This document shows positions 37,501 to 46,872 of a DNA stretch of 64,000 nt, piece after piece. This stretch comes from Microbacterium sp. USTB-Y (GTDB lineage: Bacteria > Actinomycetota > Actinomycetes > Actinomycetales > Microbacteriaceae), in NCBI RefSeq assembly GCF_023703415.1, contig NZ_JAGMTU010000006.1, positions 1 through 64,000 of the forward strand, written 5' to 3'. The notes beneath the pieces were generated by a model. The model searched no databases, had not been told where the DNA came from, and saw only the letters and a program-made list of their open reading frames with translations. Position 1 is the stretch's first letter; each line of letters begins with the position of its first letter. A program made the position numbers and the translations under genes.

Positions 37501-38601
37501 GAGGCGGATCGCGATGCCGGCGCTCGTGCGTCCGGCGCGCCCGGAGCGCTGGTTCGCGGACGCCTGCGACACGGCCTCGATCGGCAGCTGCTGCACCTTG
37601 GACCGGCTGCTGTAGCGCGAGATGCGGGCCGTGCCCGTGTCGATCACGTACTTGATGCCGGGGACCGTGAGGCTCGTCTCGGCGACGTTCGTGGCGAGGA
37701 TCACGCGCCGCCGCAGTCCCGCCACGGTCGACGGCTCGAAGACCCGGTGCTGCTCGGCGGCGGAGAGCCGCCCGTACAGCGGCAGCACCTCGACCGGCGC
37801 GGTCTGGGAACGGTAGGCGCCGCGGATCGCGTCGGCGGCGTCGCGGATCTCGGCCTCGCCCGGGAGGAAGACGAGCACGTCGCCGCGCTCCTCGCGGTCG
37901 AGCTCGCGCAGCGCGCGCACGATCGCGGTGACCTCGTCCTCGGGCTCGGACTTCGCGGTGCGGGCTGACTTGGGCGCGCCGGCGTCCTCGCCCTCCTCGA
38001 CGAGGGGCCGGTAGCGGATCTCGACGGGATAGGTGCGCCCGGAGACCTCGATGACCGGGGCGGGCTCGCCCTCCGCGTCGGCGAAGTGCTTCGCGAAGCT
38101 GTGCGGATCGATCGTCGCCGAGGTGATGACGACCTTGAGGTCGGGGCGCTCGGGGAGGATCCGGTGCAGGTAGCCGAGGAGGAAGTCGACGTTGAGGGAG
38201 CGCTCGTGCGCCTCGTCGATGATGATCGCGTCGTAGCGGCGCAGGAGCCGATCGCGGTGGATCTCGTTGAGCAGGATGCCGTCGGTCATGAGCGCGATCC
38301 GGGTCTCGTCCGAGACCTGGTCGGTGAAGCGCACCTTGTAGCCGACGAGCCCGCCGAGCGGCACGCGGAGCTCCTCCGCCACGCGCTCCGCGATCGTCCG
38401 GGCGGCGAGCCGACGCGGCTGGGTGTGCGCGATGCGCTCGCGGCCGAGCTCGAGCAGGATCTTCGGCAGCTGCGTCGTCTTGCCGGATCCGGTCGCGCCC
38501 GCGACCACGACGACCTGATGGTCGCGGATCGCCGCGGCGATCTCGTCGCGCGCGGCACTGACCGGGAGTTCCGGCGGATAGGAGATCACGGGCGCAGACA
38601 T
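34546..38601 (-). CDS. hrpA: ATP-dependent RNA helicase HrpA
   Basis: This 1351-residue DEAH-box helicase has GATGSGKTTQ (motif I), DEAHERSLNVDF (motif II), VITSATID (motif III), ATNVAETSLTVPGIKYVIDTG and the QRSGRAGR motif VI in the first 500 residues, then the HA2/OB region and the long DUF3418 C-terminal domain. HrpA acts in mRNA processing and, in E. coli, in ribosome rescue or quality control. The length is slightly above that of E. coli HrpA. About residues 577-610 hold a REP-like insertion (LRETKRGDLTGD to NDPISADP). The open frame runs further upstream, but ATG 38601 matches the domain start; GGAGG is nearby. Confidence 0.95.
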   Translation of the reverse strand: MSAPVISYPPELPVSAARDEIAAAIRDHQVVVVAGATGSGKTTQLPKILLELGRERIAHTQPRRLAARTIAERVAEELRVPLGGLVGYKVRFTDQVSDETRIALMTDGILLNEIHRDRLLRRYDAIIIDEAHERSLNVDFLLGYLHRILPERPDLKVVITSATIDPHSFAKHFADAEGEPAPVIEVSGRTYPVEIRYRPLVEEGEDAGAPKSARTAKSEPEDEVTAIVRALRELDREERGDVLVFLPGEAEIRDAADAIRGAYRSQTAPVEVLPLYGRLSAAEQHRVFEPSTVAGLRRRVILATNVAETSLTVPGIKYVIDTGTARISRYSSRSKVQQLPIEAVSQASANQRSGRAGRTSAGIAIRLYGEDDFDKRPEFTEPEILRTSLAAVVLQMLSLGFGDIAEFPFLTPPESRDVRSAFDLLVELGAVQVPPRTAGTGSEAPRLTRIGRDIARMPIDPRFARMLVEAVRTGVVAPVLAIVAGLSIQDVRERPSADAPQGVRDEAERMHARFADPTSDFLSILNLWNHLREQQKELGSSAFRRLCRAEHLNYVRVREWFDVHRQLRTLVPAKGLRETKRGDLTGDRVSSQSASPSSLNDPISADPDAVHRALLAGLLSHIGILDERALTKGPPAKGGKKDPKRRAAEYRGARGIRFSLFPGSALRKKAPRAVMAAEIVETSRTFARTAAAIDPAWAEALAGDLAKRQISEPHWSKESGAAVAFEKVTLFGVEIVTRRRVQFARIDRPAARELFLRHALVEGEWDPGRIDKRVSAFWRSNAELRKRLEKLEERERRRDILVGDEAVFRFYDQRIPSDVFDVRSFEAWWRDALATTPRLLVMREADLIDDDERADQQDFPPRWAQADQVLGLAYRFEPGAADDGVSVVIPLALLQQVQDAGFDWQVPGLRAELVTALLRALPKAIRRHVVPAADWAEKFGAELSAEGPEAHQGLPGRSLREALARLIQPLANQPVSAAEFDLERVPAHLRMNFRAVDERGRVVGSGRDLTLLQRELADRSRASVARSIERGPEAARPARGRGAAAVAAASPAPALTQRDGITTWDLGDLPEVLDTRVAGGVVRGYPALVDQRTSVALRVEATAEAALSATREGVLRLVLLGIPSPASYVQQHLTSAEKLALAASPYPNVATLIEDARAAVARAAIDRLTTPATGTGTAGIVRTEADFARVRDGVSTVVVDELFALVSLVAKILTKAREVERALKGQNSLALLGPLNDIRGQLAGLLPNGFISGAGAERLAQFPRYLDGILDRLRTLADAPGKDRTRQSEYERMAQAYADAGGAIPLPAGSAPRLVEVRWLLEEYRVSLFAQRLGTAQPVSPQRIMKALAEK
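36797..36870. repeat. REP-like sequence inserted in frame in hrpA
   Basis: GGGTCGTTGAGCGAGGACG (36797-36815) is the exact reverse complement of the repeat after metY. Next to it, GAGACGAGACGCGG (36828-36841) and CCGCGTTTCGTCTC (36857-36870) form a 14-bp inverted repeat with one mismatch. The encoded residues interrupt the usual link between the QLRxLV helix and the ALLAGLLSHIG helix of HrpA, which suggests that a REP-like element entered the gene without breaking the frame. Confidence 0.7.
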
Positions 38602-38680
38602 AGCCCTCCAGCCTATCGCGGGAGAAGCCCTTGTATCGGGTCTTCGTGCCGTCTCGATGAGCCGCGATACTGGGGGCATC

Positions 38681-39613
38681 ATGAGCACACCCGTCATCCT
38701 CGACTGCGATCCCGGCCACGACGACGTCTTCGCGATCTGGCTCGCCGCCGCGCATCCCGCGATCGACCTGCGCGCCCTCACCACCGTCGGCGGCAACGGA
38801 CTGCTGGAGTTCACGACGCGCAACGCCCGCATCGCGTGCACGGTCGCGGGCATCGAGGGGGTACCGATCGCGGCGGGTGCGGCCGGGCCGCTCCACGGCC
38901 GGCTGCATCCCGCCGAGCAGATCCACGGCGCGAACGCGCTCGGCGGTCCCGAACTGCCGGAGCCGACCGTCCCGGAGGATCCGCGGGACGCGCTGGCGCT
39001 CATGCGCGCGGTGCTCGAGGAGGCCGAGGAGCCCGTCACGATCGTCGCGACCGGGCCGCTCACGAACATCGGCCTGCTCGTGCGCGACCACGCCGACCTG
39101 CTGCCCCGCGTCGCCCGCGTCGTCTGGATGGGCGGGTCGACTGGCCGCGGCAACGCGACCCCCTACGCGGAGTTCAACGCCTGGACCGATCCCGAGGCGA
39201 TCGCGCTCGTGCTGGACAGCGGCGTGGACTTCACGATGGTCGGGCTGAACATCTCGCACCAGGCGCTCATCACTCGAGAGGTGCGGGAGCGGATCCGGCG
39301 CATCGGCACGCGGTCCGCGGCGTTCGGCGCGGAGCTGCTGGAGTTCTTCTGCGCCACCTACGAGATCGCCGAGCACATGCCCGACGGACCGCTGCACGAT
39401 CCGATCACGGTGGCGATGCTCATCGACCCCTCCGTGGCGACGACCGTGCGCGCCCGGCTCGACGTCGAGACCGAGGGCGTGTTCACGCGCGGTGCGACGA
39501 GCGTGGACCTCCTCGGCGCGCTCGGCACGGCGCCGAATGCCACGATCGCGATGGATCTCGACGTCGACCGGTTCTGGGCCCTCATCGAAGAGGCGGTCGG
39601 CACCCTCGCCTGA
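38681..39613 (+). CDS. Inosine-uridine preferring nucleoside hydrolase
   Basis: The 310-residue enzyme should cleave the N-glycosidic bond of ribonucleosides. It has the metal-binding motif DCDPGHDD (residues 8-15), then TTVGGNG, the VATGPLTNIGLL segment and VWMGGS (about 148-153), with a late catalytic HDP in LHDPITVAML. Members salvage purine and pyrimidine nucleosides. ATG 38681 is preferred over an upstream in-frame ATG at 38657 because GATACT stands 9 bases before it. It is divergent from hrpA. Confidence 0.92.
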   Translation: MSTPVILDCDPGHDDVFAIWLAAAHPAIDLRALTTVGGNGLLEFTTRNARIACTVAGIEGVPIAAGAAGPLHGRLHPAEQIHGANALGGPELPEPTVPEDPRDALALMRAVLEEAEEPVTIVATGPLTNIGLLVRDHADLLPRVARVVWMGGSTGRGNATPYAEFNAWTDPEAIALVLDSGVDFTMVGLNISHQALITREVRERIRRIGTRSAAFGAELLEFFCATYEIAEHMPDGPLHDPITVAMLIDPSVATTVRARLDVETEGVFTRGATSVDLLGALGTAPNATIAMDLDVDRFWALIEEAVGTLA

Positions 39614-39712
39614 GCGATGCCCGCGCCTACGCGGCCCTTGCGCCGGGGCGCTGAGCGCTTGCCCCGCACGGACGAGCACGAGGGCGCCGGCCCGCGGGCC
39701 GGCGCGGGAACC

Positions 39713-40561
<849 letters not shown>

Positions 40562-40611
40562 CCTCCGCACCCGGGATCGCGGGCGAGCAGGGCCGCGGCC
40601 CGCGGCCGGCG

Positions 40612-40617
40612 TAGCGT
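40612..40617 (+). promoter_or_regulatory. Leaderless-type -10 box of the DUF255 gene
   Basis: TAGCGT is followed by GAGGCC (6 bases) and the ATG at 40624. Confidence 0.6.
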
Positions 40618-40623
40618 GAGGCC

Positions 40624-42393
40624 ATGAGCAACCGCCTCGCCGGCACCGGCAGCCCCTATCTGCGCGCGCACGCCGACAACCCGGTGGACTGGTACCCCTG
40701 GGGCGAGGAGGCGTTCGCCGAGGCGCGGCGCCGGGACGTCCCGGTGCTCATCTCGATCGGCTACTCCACGTGCCACTGGTGCCACGTCATGGCGCGCGAG
40801 TCGTTCCAGGATCCGGACACCGCTGCGCAGCTCAACAGCAGCTTCGTGTCGATCAAGGTCGATCGCGAGGAGCACCCCGAGGTCGATGCCGCATACCTGG
40901 CGGCTGCCTCGGCGTTCACCCGCGATCTGGGCTGGCCGCTCACGGTCTTCGCCACGCCGTCCGGGCGGACCTTCCACGCGGGGACGTACTTCCCGCCGGT
41001 CGATCGCGGCCGGATGCCCGGATTCCGCACGGTGCTCGCGGCCGTGCGCGAGGCGTGGACCGATCGTCGCGCGGAGGTGGAGGCGCAGGCCGGGGCGGTC
41101 GCCGAGGTCCTCGCGGCCTCGGCGGCATCCGAGGCCGCGCCGCTGCCGGACGAACGCGCGCTCGCCGCCGCCGCGGACGAGATCGTCGCCCGGGAGGATC
41201 GCCGGTACGGCGGCTTCGGCACGGCGCCGAAGTTCCCCGTCGCCACGACCCTGCGCTTCCTGCAGGCCGAGGGCCGTAACGAGGTCGTCGCGCGCGCCCT
41301 GGACGCGATGGCGGCCTCGGAGCTCCGCGACGAGGACGGCGGGTTCTTCCGCTACGCCACGCAGCAGGATTGGTCGGTGCCGCACTACGAGCGGATGCTC
41401 ATCGACAACGCCCAGCTGCTCGATGTGGCGATCGATGCCGGACGGGCCGATGTCGCGCGGGGCATCGCGGACTTCCTCCTCGCCGTCCTGCAGCGCCCCG
41501 GAGGCGGTTTCGGCGCCGCGCAGGACTCGGAGTCGTGGATCGAGGGGCAGCGCAGCGAGGGCGGCTACTACCGTGTCCCGCTCCACGCGCGGGCACAGCT
41601 GGAGCCGCCCGCGGTGGACGGCAAGATCATCACGGGCTGGAACGGGCTCGTGATCGGTGCGCTCGCCCGGGCCGGAGCCGATCTCGGCGAGTCCTCGTGG
41701 ATCGACGCCGCCGTGCGCGCCGCGGAGCTCGTGCTGACGGTGAACCGCGACGCCGGCGGGCGACTCGTGCGCACCTCGCTCGACGGCGTTCCCTCGGCCG
41801 CCGTCGCCACCGACGCCGACCTCGGGCTGCTCGCCGACGGCCTGCTGGCCCTCGCACTCGCCACGGGCGACCCTCGGTGGGCGGCACGGGGGCTGGAGGT
41901 GCTGGCGGCTGACGCGGTCGCCGACCCCGTGCTCGCCGGGCAGGGGATCCCCGGGTCCGTCGACGGCGGAGACGGCGATCTCCCCTCGGGCGCCTCCGCC
42001 CGCGCGGCCGCGCACCTCACCGCCTGGCGGCTCGGCGCGGGGGAGCAGCATCGCGAGCGCGCGGCCGCCCTCGTCCGCGCCGGCGCGGCGCAGGCGCTGC
42101 GCCACCCGTTCGGATCCGGTGCGCTGCTGCGCGCGGCGGCGGGCCTGGCCCGCCCGCCGCGGCAGATCGTCGCGGTGACCTCGGATCCGCGAGGACCGCT
42201 CGCGGCGGCGGTGCGCGCGGCGGACGCCGACCTCGCGGCGGTGCTGAGCCCGCAGCAGGCGCGGGCCTTCGCCGAGGTCGGCTTCACGCTGTTCGAGGGG
42301 CGCGACGGCGTCGACGGCGTCGCCTATGACTGCCGCGGCTTCGTCTGCCGTCTGCCGGTGTCGGATCCGGCGCTCGTTCCTGCGGCACGCTGA
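40624..42393 (+). CDS. Thioredoxin-domain protein of the DUF255/YyaL family
   Basis: The 589-residue protein starts with a thioredoxin-like domain (about 1-165, DUF255) with a CHWC redox motif (Cys50 and Cys53) in [11 protein letters not shown], followed by an (alpha/alpha)6 barrel of the glycoside-hydrolase/epimerase type (about 190-540; [22 protein letters not shown] and [10 protein letters not shown]). The family is broadly conserved and has no established reaction. At 589 residues it is somewhat shorter than the usual 650-700. It appears monocistronic with a leaderless promoter. Confidence 0.9.
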   Translation: MSNRLAGTGSPYLRAHADNPVDWYPWGEEAFAEARRRDVPVLISIGYSTCHWCHVMARESFQDPDTAAQLNSSFVSIKVDREEHPEVDAAYLAAASAFTRDLGWPLTVFATPSGRTFHAGTYFPPVDRGRMPGFRTVLAAVREAWTDRRAEVEAQAGAVAEVLAASAASEAAPLPDERALAAAADEIVAREDRRYGGFGTAPKFPVATTLRFLQAEGRNEVVARALDAMAASELRDEDGGFFRYATQQDWSVPHYERMLIDNAQLLDVAIDAGRADVARGIADFLLAVLQRPGGGFGAAQDSESWIEGQRSEGGYYRVPLHARAQLEPPAVDGKIITGWNGLVIGALARAGADLGESSWIDAAVRAAELVLTVNRDAGGRLVRTSLDGVPSAAVATDADLGLLADGLLALALATGDPRWAARGLEVLAADAVADPVLAGQGIPGSVDGGDGDLPSGASARAAAHLTAWRLGAGEQHRERAAALVRAGAAQALRHPFGSGALLRAAAGLARPPRQIVAVTSDPRGPLAAAVRAADADLAAVLSPQQARAFAEVGFTLFEGRDGVDGVAYDCRGFVCRLPVSDPALVPAAR

Positions 42394-42484
42394 GCGCCGC
42401 GGATCGATTGCTGTACATTCTGACCAGGGTTGAGCGGTAGAAGGGCGACAGGCTGTGCGACATGCGCAGGCTCAGCTGTCCCGT

Positions 42485-42514
42485 TTGTCCAGCGATCGTC
42501 GCCGTGGATACAGT
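42485..42514 (+). promoter_or_regulatory. Promoter of the aminotransferase-permease-Lrp unit
   Basis: A -35 TTGTCC (42485-42490) and a -10 TACAGT (42509-42514) are separated by 18 bases. They are about 90 bp before the aminotransferase start. The leader includes CGCAGCAAGGACG, which may supply the ribosome site. Upstream (42394-42484) there is no gene; an Lrp site could lie there but none is clear. Confidence 0.5.
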
Positions 42515-42604
42515 GGCCGGACCCCGGCGACGTCGCCGCACCGGCCCTGCCGCCCGACGCGCCGCCCTCCGGCCCGAACGAACCGCAGCAAGGACGCCAC
42601 GACG

Positions 42605-43765
42605 ATGCCCCTCCCTGTCACCCCGCCCGCCGAGATCCCGCCCACCAATCCGCGGCTCGACGCCGTTCCGGCCTACAGGCAGGGACGCTCCGCCCCGGCC
42701 GGCGCCTCGAAGCTCTCCTCGAACGAGTCCCCGCACCCGCCGCTGCCCTCCGTGGTCTCGGCGGTCGCCGACCGGCTCGGATCCCTCCACCGCTATCCGC
42801 AGATGGCGGCGCCCGAGATCATCGGCCGCCTCGCCGAGCGCTACCGCGTCGACCCCGCGCTCGTCACGGTCGGCGCCGGATCCGTCGAGCTGGCCTCCCA
42901 GCTCATCCACGCCGTGGCGGGCGAGGGCGATGAGGTCGTGTTCGCCTGGCGCTCCTTCGAGGCGTATCCGTCGCTCGTCCGCATCGCGGGCGCGACCCCG
43001 GTGATGGTCCCGCTGGACGCGGAGCACCGGCACGACCTCGACGCGATGCTCGCGGCGATCACCGAGCGCACCCGCCTCGTCTTCGTCTGCAACCCGAACA
43101 ACCCCACCGGCACGGTCGTGGGCCCCGAGGAGCTCGAGCGCTTCGTGGCGGCGGTGCCGCGCGACGTGCTCGTCGTGATCGACGAGGCCTATGTGCACTT
43201 CGACGGCTCGGCGTACTTCGCCGATGCCCCCGGGGCGACGGATCCGGAGCGCGGTGCGGGCCTCGAGCTGTTCCGCCGCCACCCGCACGTCGCCGTGCTG
43301 CACACGTTCTCCAAGGCCTACGGGCTTGCAGGCCTGCGGATCGGCTACGCGATCGCGCCCTCCGCGGTCGCCGCCGCGCAGCGCAAGGTCGCCGTGCCCT
43401 TCGGCGTCACCGACCTGGCCCAGGCCGCCGCCGTCGCCTCGCTCGACGCGCAGGACGAGCTCGCGGTGCGCATCGCCGAGGTCACCGCCGAGCGCGACCG
43501 CCTGCACGACGTGCTCATCGACGCGGGCTGGCCCGCGGTGCGCTCCGAGGCGAACTTCGTGTGGATTCCGGCGGGGGAGCGCTCCGCCGAGCTCGACGGC
43601 CTCCTGCACGACGGCGGCGTCGTCGCCCGCACGTTCCCGGGCGAGGGAGTGCGCATCTCGGCCGGATCCGCCCAGGACGTCGACCGCGTCGCGGCGGCCC
43701 TCGCCGCCTCGACGCGCAACCCCGCCCACCCCACCGCTGCCGTTCGCGAGGAGGCGACCGCATGA
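42605..43765 (+). CDS. HisC-like/aromatic aminotransferase
   Basis: The 386-residue PLP enzyme of fold type I has VFVCNPNNPTG, VVIDEAYVHFDG and the cofactor lysine in FSKAYGLAGLRIGYA, with the C-terminal GVRISAGSAQDVDRV arginine segment. It belongs to the HisC family; several actinobacterial members are aromatic aminotransferases (Pat) rather than histidine enzymes. The neighbours (a permease and an Lrp regulator, no his genes) favour amino-acid catabolism or aromatic transamination. The frame is open upstream to 42455; ATG 42605 is chosen by its place after the promoter and the family-like start. Confidence 0.85.
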   Translation: MPLPVTPPAEIPPTNPRLDAVPAYRQGRSAPAGASKLSSNESPHPPLPSVVSAVADRLGSLHRYPQMAAPEIIGRLAERYRVDPALVTVGAGSVELASQLIHAVAGEGDEVVFAWRSFEAYPSLVRIAGATPVMVPLDAEHRHDLDAMLAAITERTRLVFVCNPNNPTGTVVGPEELERFVAAVPRDVLVVIDEAYVHFDGSAYFADAPGATDPERGAGLELFRRHPHVAVLHTFSKAYGLAGLRIGYAIAPSAVAAAQRKVAVPFGVTDLAQAAAVASLDAQDELAVRIAEVTAERDRLHDVLIDAGWPAVRSEANFVWIPAGERSAELDGLLHDGGVVARTFPGEGVRISAGSAQDVDRVAAALAASTRNPAHPTAAVREEATA

Positions 43766-45177
43766 CCACCGAAGTCCCGCTGACCACGACCACGACCAAG
43801 GGACTGCATCCCGGGCTCACCCGTCGGCAGATCTCGATGATGGGCCTCGGCGGCGCGATCGGCGCCGGCCTCTTCGTCGGCTCCGGCCAGGCGATCGGCA
43901 TCGCCGGCCCCGCCGTGATCGTCTCCTACCTCGTCGCGGGCACGATCGTCGTGCTCGTGATGGCGATGCTCGCCGAGATGGTCGCCGCCAACCCGTCCTC
44001 GGGTGCGTTCAGCTCCTACGCGCAGAAGGCGATGGGCCGCAGCGTCGGCAGCGCGGTCGGCTGGCTGTACTGGATCCAGCTCGTCGTCGTGATCGCCGCG
44101 GAGGCGACCGGGGCCGCCGGCATCGTCGCGCACCGCTTCCCCGGCCTGCCCGAGTGGGCGTGGGTGCTGCTCTTCGTCCTCGCGCTCACGATCGTGAACC
44201 TGCTCGGGGTGCGCAACTACGGCCGGTTCGAGTTCTGGTTCGCGGCGATCAAGGTCGCCGCGATCATCGCGTTCCTCGTCGTCGGCGTGCTCGCGATCGT
44301 CGGACTGATCCCCGGCACCCCCGCGACCGGCGTGGGGAACCTCGTCGACCAGGGCGGCTTCGCGCCCACCGGCATCGCCGGGATCGCGGGCGCCCTGCTC
44401 ATCGTGGTCTTCGCATTCGGCGGCACCGAGGTGGTCGCGATCGCGGCAGCCGAGTCGGACGACCCCGCGCGCAACATCAGCCGCATCGTGCGCCAGGTGA
44501 TGGTGCGGATCCTGGTGTTCTACGTCGGATCCATCTTCGTGATCGTCGCGGTGCTGCCGTGGAACTCGAAGGAGGTGCTCGCCGGTCCCTTCTCCGCCGT
44601 GCTGGACACCCTGAGGATCCCGGGCGTCGGTCTCGTGATGGACCTCATCGTGATCGTGGCGCTGCTGTCGGCCATGAACGCCAACATCTACGGCGCCTCC
44701 CGGATGGCGTTCTCGCTGGGCGAGCGCGGTCTCGCCCCGCTCGCGCTCACCCGGACGAGTCTCGCCGGGGTGCCCCGCGTCGCCGTGCTGGCCTCGGTCG
44801 CGTTCAGCTTCGTCACGGTGATCCTGAACTGGATCTGGCCCGAGCAGGTGCTTCCCACCCTGCTGAACGTGGTGGGATCCACCCTGCTGGTGATGTGGAC
44901 GGCGACGGCGGTCACGCAGCTGATCCTGCGCCGCCGCGCCGACGCCGAGGGCACCCCGCTGCCCATGCGCATGTGGGGTTTCCCGTGGCTGTCGATCGTC
45001 ACCATCGTGCTGCTGGGCGCCGTGATCGTGCTCACCATGTTCGACGCCGGCGCGCGCACGCAGCTGCTGCTCACGATCGGCCTCACCGTGGTGCTGCTCG
45101 TGGTGGCGCGCCTCACGCGCGGCCTGTCCCGTCCCGGAGTGCTCAAGGACTCCGCCGACGAGGTGTTCCGGAGCTGA
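43762..45177 (+). CDS. Amino-acid permease, APC superfamily
   Basis: The 471-residue membrane protein has about twelve hydrophobic segments and the AAT-type LTRRQISMMGLGGAIGAGLFVGSGQAI start (about 20-45), followed by NPSSGAFSSYAQKAMG. It resembles GABA, proline or histidine permeases. It overlaps the aminotransferase stop by ATGA and ends 2 bases before the Lrp-type regulator, so all three form one unit. It probably imports the amino acid that the aminotransferase uses. Substrate identity is not resolved. Confidence 0.9.
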   Translation: MTTEVPLTTTTTKGLHPGLTRRQISMMGLGGAIGAGLFVGSGQAIGIAGPAVIVSYLVAGTIVVLVMAMLAEMVAANPSSGAFSSYAQKAMGRSVGSAVGWLYWIQLVVVIAAEATGAAGIVAHRFPGLPEWAWVLLFVLALTIVNLLGVRNYGRFEFWFAAIKVAAIIAFLVVGVLAIVGLIPGTPATGVGNLVDQGGFAPTGIAGIAGALLIVVFAFGGTEVVAIAAAESDDPARNISRIVRQVMVRILVFYVGSIFVIVAVLPWNSKEVLAGPFSAVLDTLRIPGVGLVMDLIVIVALLSAMNANIYGASRMAFSLGERGLAPLALTRTSLAGVPRVAVLASVAFSFVTVILNWIWPEQVLPTLLNVVGSTLLVMWTATAVTQLILRRRADAEGTPLPMRMWGFPWLSIVTIVLLGAVIVLTMFDAGARTQLLLTIGLTVVLLVVARLTRGLSRPGVLKDSADEVFRS

Positions 45178-45179
45178 CG

Positions 45180-45653
45180 ATGCGCATCGATGCTCTCGAC
45201 GCGGCCCTCATCCGGCTGCTCACCGACTCGCCGCAGCTGCCCGTGCTGGAGTGCGCGCGGCGGCTCGGCGTGGCGCGCGGCACCGTCACCAGCCGGCTCG
45301 CCCGGCTGCACGAGAACGGCGTGATCGAGGGCATCGTTCCGCGCATCGACCCGCGCGGGTTCGGATACGCCCTGACGGCGTTCTGTCAGGTCGAGATCGA
45401 CCAGAAGGTCGGGCACGACGACGTCGCGGAGGCTCTGGCGTCGGCGATCCCCGAGGTCGTGGACATGTACACCGTCACCGGGGCGAGCGACATGCAGCTG
45501 CGCCTGGTGGCGCACAGCGCGGAGCAGCTGCAGGAGGTGCTGGACCGCATCGCGCTGGTGCCCGGGGTGGCCCGCACCGCCAGCTCGATCGCGATGCGCA
45601 CGCACCTCAGCGGACGCGTGCTGCCGCTCGTGGAGCACGCCGCCCGCGGCTGA
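45180..45653 (+). CDS. Lrp/AsnC family transcriptional regulator
   Basis: The 157-residue protein has an N-terminal helix-turn-helix (about 5-50, with LECARRLGVARGTVTSRLARLHENGVIEG) and a C-terminal RAM ligand-binding domain (about 65-140, PEVVDMYTVTGASDMQLRLVA). Lrp-type proteins sense amino acids and control transport and metabolism. Its place as third gene of the aminotransferase-permease unit suggests that it senses the transported amino acid and controls this unit, including itself. Confidence 0.92.
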   Translation: MRIDALDAALIRLLTDSPQLPVLECARRLGVARGTVTSRLARLHENGVIEGIVPRIDPRGFGYALTAFCQVEIDQKVGHDDVAEALASAIPEVVDMYTVTGASDMQLRLVAHSAEQLQEVLDRIALVPGVARTASSIAMRTHLSGRVLPLVEHAARG

Positions 45654-45685
45654 CACCGCGCGGGCCGCAGGGGCGGGATCCGGCG

Positions 45686-45904
45686 TCAGCCGCTGTTGCG
45701 CGGATGACGCCGGGCGGCCCGCTCGTTGCCGCGCCGGTAGTTCCCCGTGACCCGGGCCATGAGCAGCTGGGGATCCTGCGTCTGCACCTGGTCGAGGAAC
45801 TCGGCGGCGCGACGGCCGCGCAGCGTGGTCGCGACCGCGCCGCGGTGCGTGATGACGACGTCCTCGCCGCGCACGGCGTAGGTGAAGCCCGAAGGTGCCG
45901 GCAT
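45686..45904 (-). CDS. Small conserved-type hypothetical protein (72 aa)
   Basis: No function is recognised. The 72-residue product has a beta-strand-rich first half (YAVRGEDVVITHRGAVATTLRG) and a basic C-terminal tail (RRGNERAARRHPRN). It has no signal or membrane segment. It starts 4 bases after the CorA stop on the same strand, so it is the third gene of pmt-corA-this unit. The basic tail hints at nucleic-acid or membrane contact; that is speculation. Confidence 0.6.
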   Translation of the reverse strand: MPAPSGFTYAVRGEDVVITHRGAVATTLRGRRAAEFLDQVQTQDPQLLMARVTGNYRRGNERAARRHPRNSG

Positions 45905-45908
45905 CGTC

Positions 45909-46871
45909 CTACTCGTCGTTCCCGGTCCAGCCCTTGCGGCGGAACCACCACCACATGATCGCCCCCGAGATCACCATGGATCCGATGCCGAGCAGGAAGA
46001 AGGACCACGGACCGGACAGCACGTGGGCGATCGACCAGTCGAAGTTCATCCCGAAGAAGCCGGTGAGGAAGCTCAGCGGCAGGAAGATCGACGCGATGAT
46101 CGCGAGCTGCTTGGAGGTCTCGCCCTGACGGTTCGCGACCATCGAGAGGTAGAGGTCGGTGCAGCCGGCGACCATGTCGTGGTAGCCGTCGAGCTCATCG
46201 GTGATGCGGATGAGGTGGTCGTAGATGTCGCGGAAGTAGTCGTGGCTGTCGGCCTCCAGACCCGCGAGATCCGTGATCACCTCGACCTGCCGGGCGAACA
46301 GGTCGCGCATCGGCACCACGGCGCGGCGCAGGGTGAGCAGCAGGCGCTTGAGGCCGAAGGTCTGCTGCAGCTCCTTGCGGCCGCCGCCCGCGACGATCGC
46401 GTCCTCGAGGGCGTTGATCTCCTCGTCCAGGTCGCTGAGCACGGGGAAGTAGCTGTCCACGATCACGTCGATGATCTTGTAGACGTAGTACCGCTCGGTC
46501 TTCGGACTGGTCGAGTTCTGCAGCAGGGTCCGCACCTGGCTCAGGTCGGTGAACCGGCCGCCGTGCACCGTGATGACGTAGTCGCCGGTGAGGTGGCAGT
46601 GCACCTCTTCCAGCGGATGGTCGTTCTCGTCCTCCGGGTGCGCGGCGATCGCGGCCTGCAGCACGAGCAGCGCCCCGTCGCCGTACACGTCCAGCTTGGG
46701 CCGCTGCCCCATCCTCTGGGTGTCCTCGATGGACAGCGGATGCCAGCCCAGCGCCGTCCCGATCCGCTGGATCTCCTCGGCGGAGGGCGCGATCAGATCC
46801 AGCCAGAAGAACTCGTCCTGCGCGCGCAGCTGCGCGATGAGCTCCTCGTCGAACGTGTCCAGGATGCGCAT
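45909..46871 (-). CDS. CorA-type magnesium/cobalt transporter
   Basis: The 320-residue inner-membrane channel has a large cytoplasmic N-terminal domain and two C-terminal membrane helices, with the GMN selectivity motif in FGMNFDW between them (about residue 275) and the basic RRKG end. CorA takes up Mg2+ and sometimes Co2+ or Ni2+. It begins one base after the Pmt stop, so it is co-transcribed with the mannosyltransferase. The length is typical. No Mg2+-sensing leader was seen, in keeping with its internal position. Confidence 0.92.
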   Translation of the reverse strand: MRILDTFDEELIAQLRAQDEFFWLDLIAPSAEEIQRIGTALGWHPLSIEDTQRMGQRPKLDVYGDGALLVLQAAIAAHPEDENDHPLEEVHCHLTGDYVITVHGGRFTDLSQVRTLLQNSTSPKTERYYVYKIIDVIVDSYFPVLSDLDEEINALEDAIVAGGGRKELQQTFGLKRLLLTLRRAVVPMRDLFARQVEVITDLAGLEADSHDYFRDIYDHLIRITDELDGYHDMVAGCTDLYLSMVANRQGETSKQLAIIASIFLPLSFLTGFFGMNFDWSIAHVLSGPWSFFLLGIGSMVISGAIMWWWFRRKGWTGNDE

Positions 46872-46872
46872 G

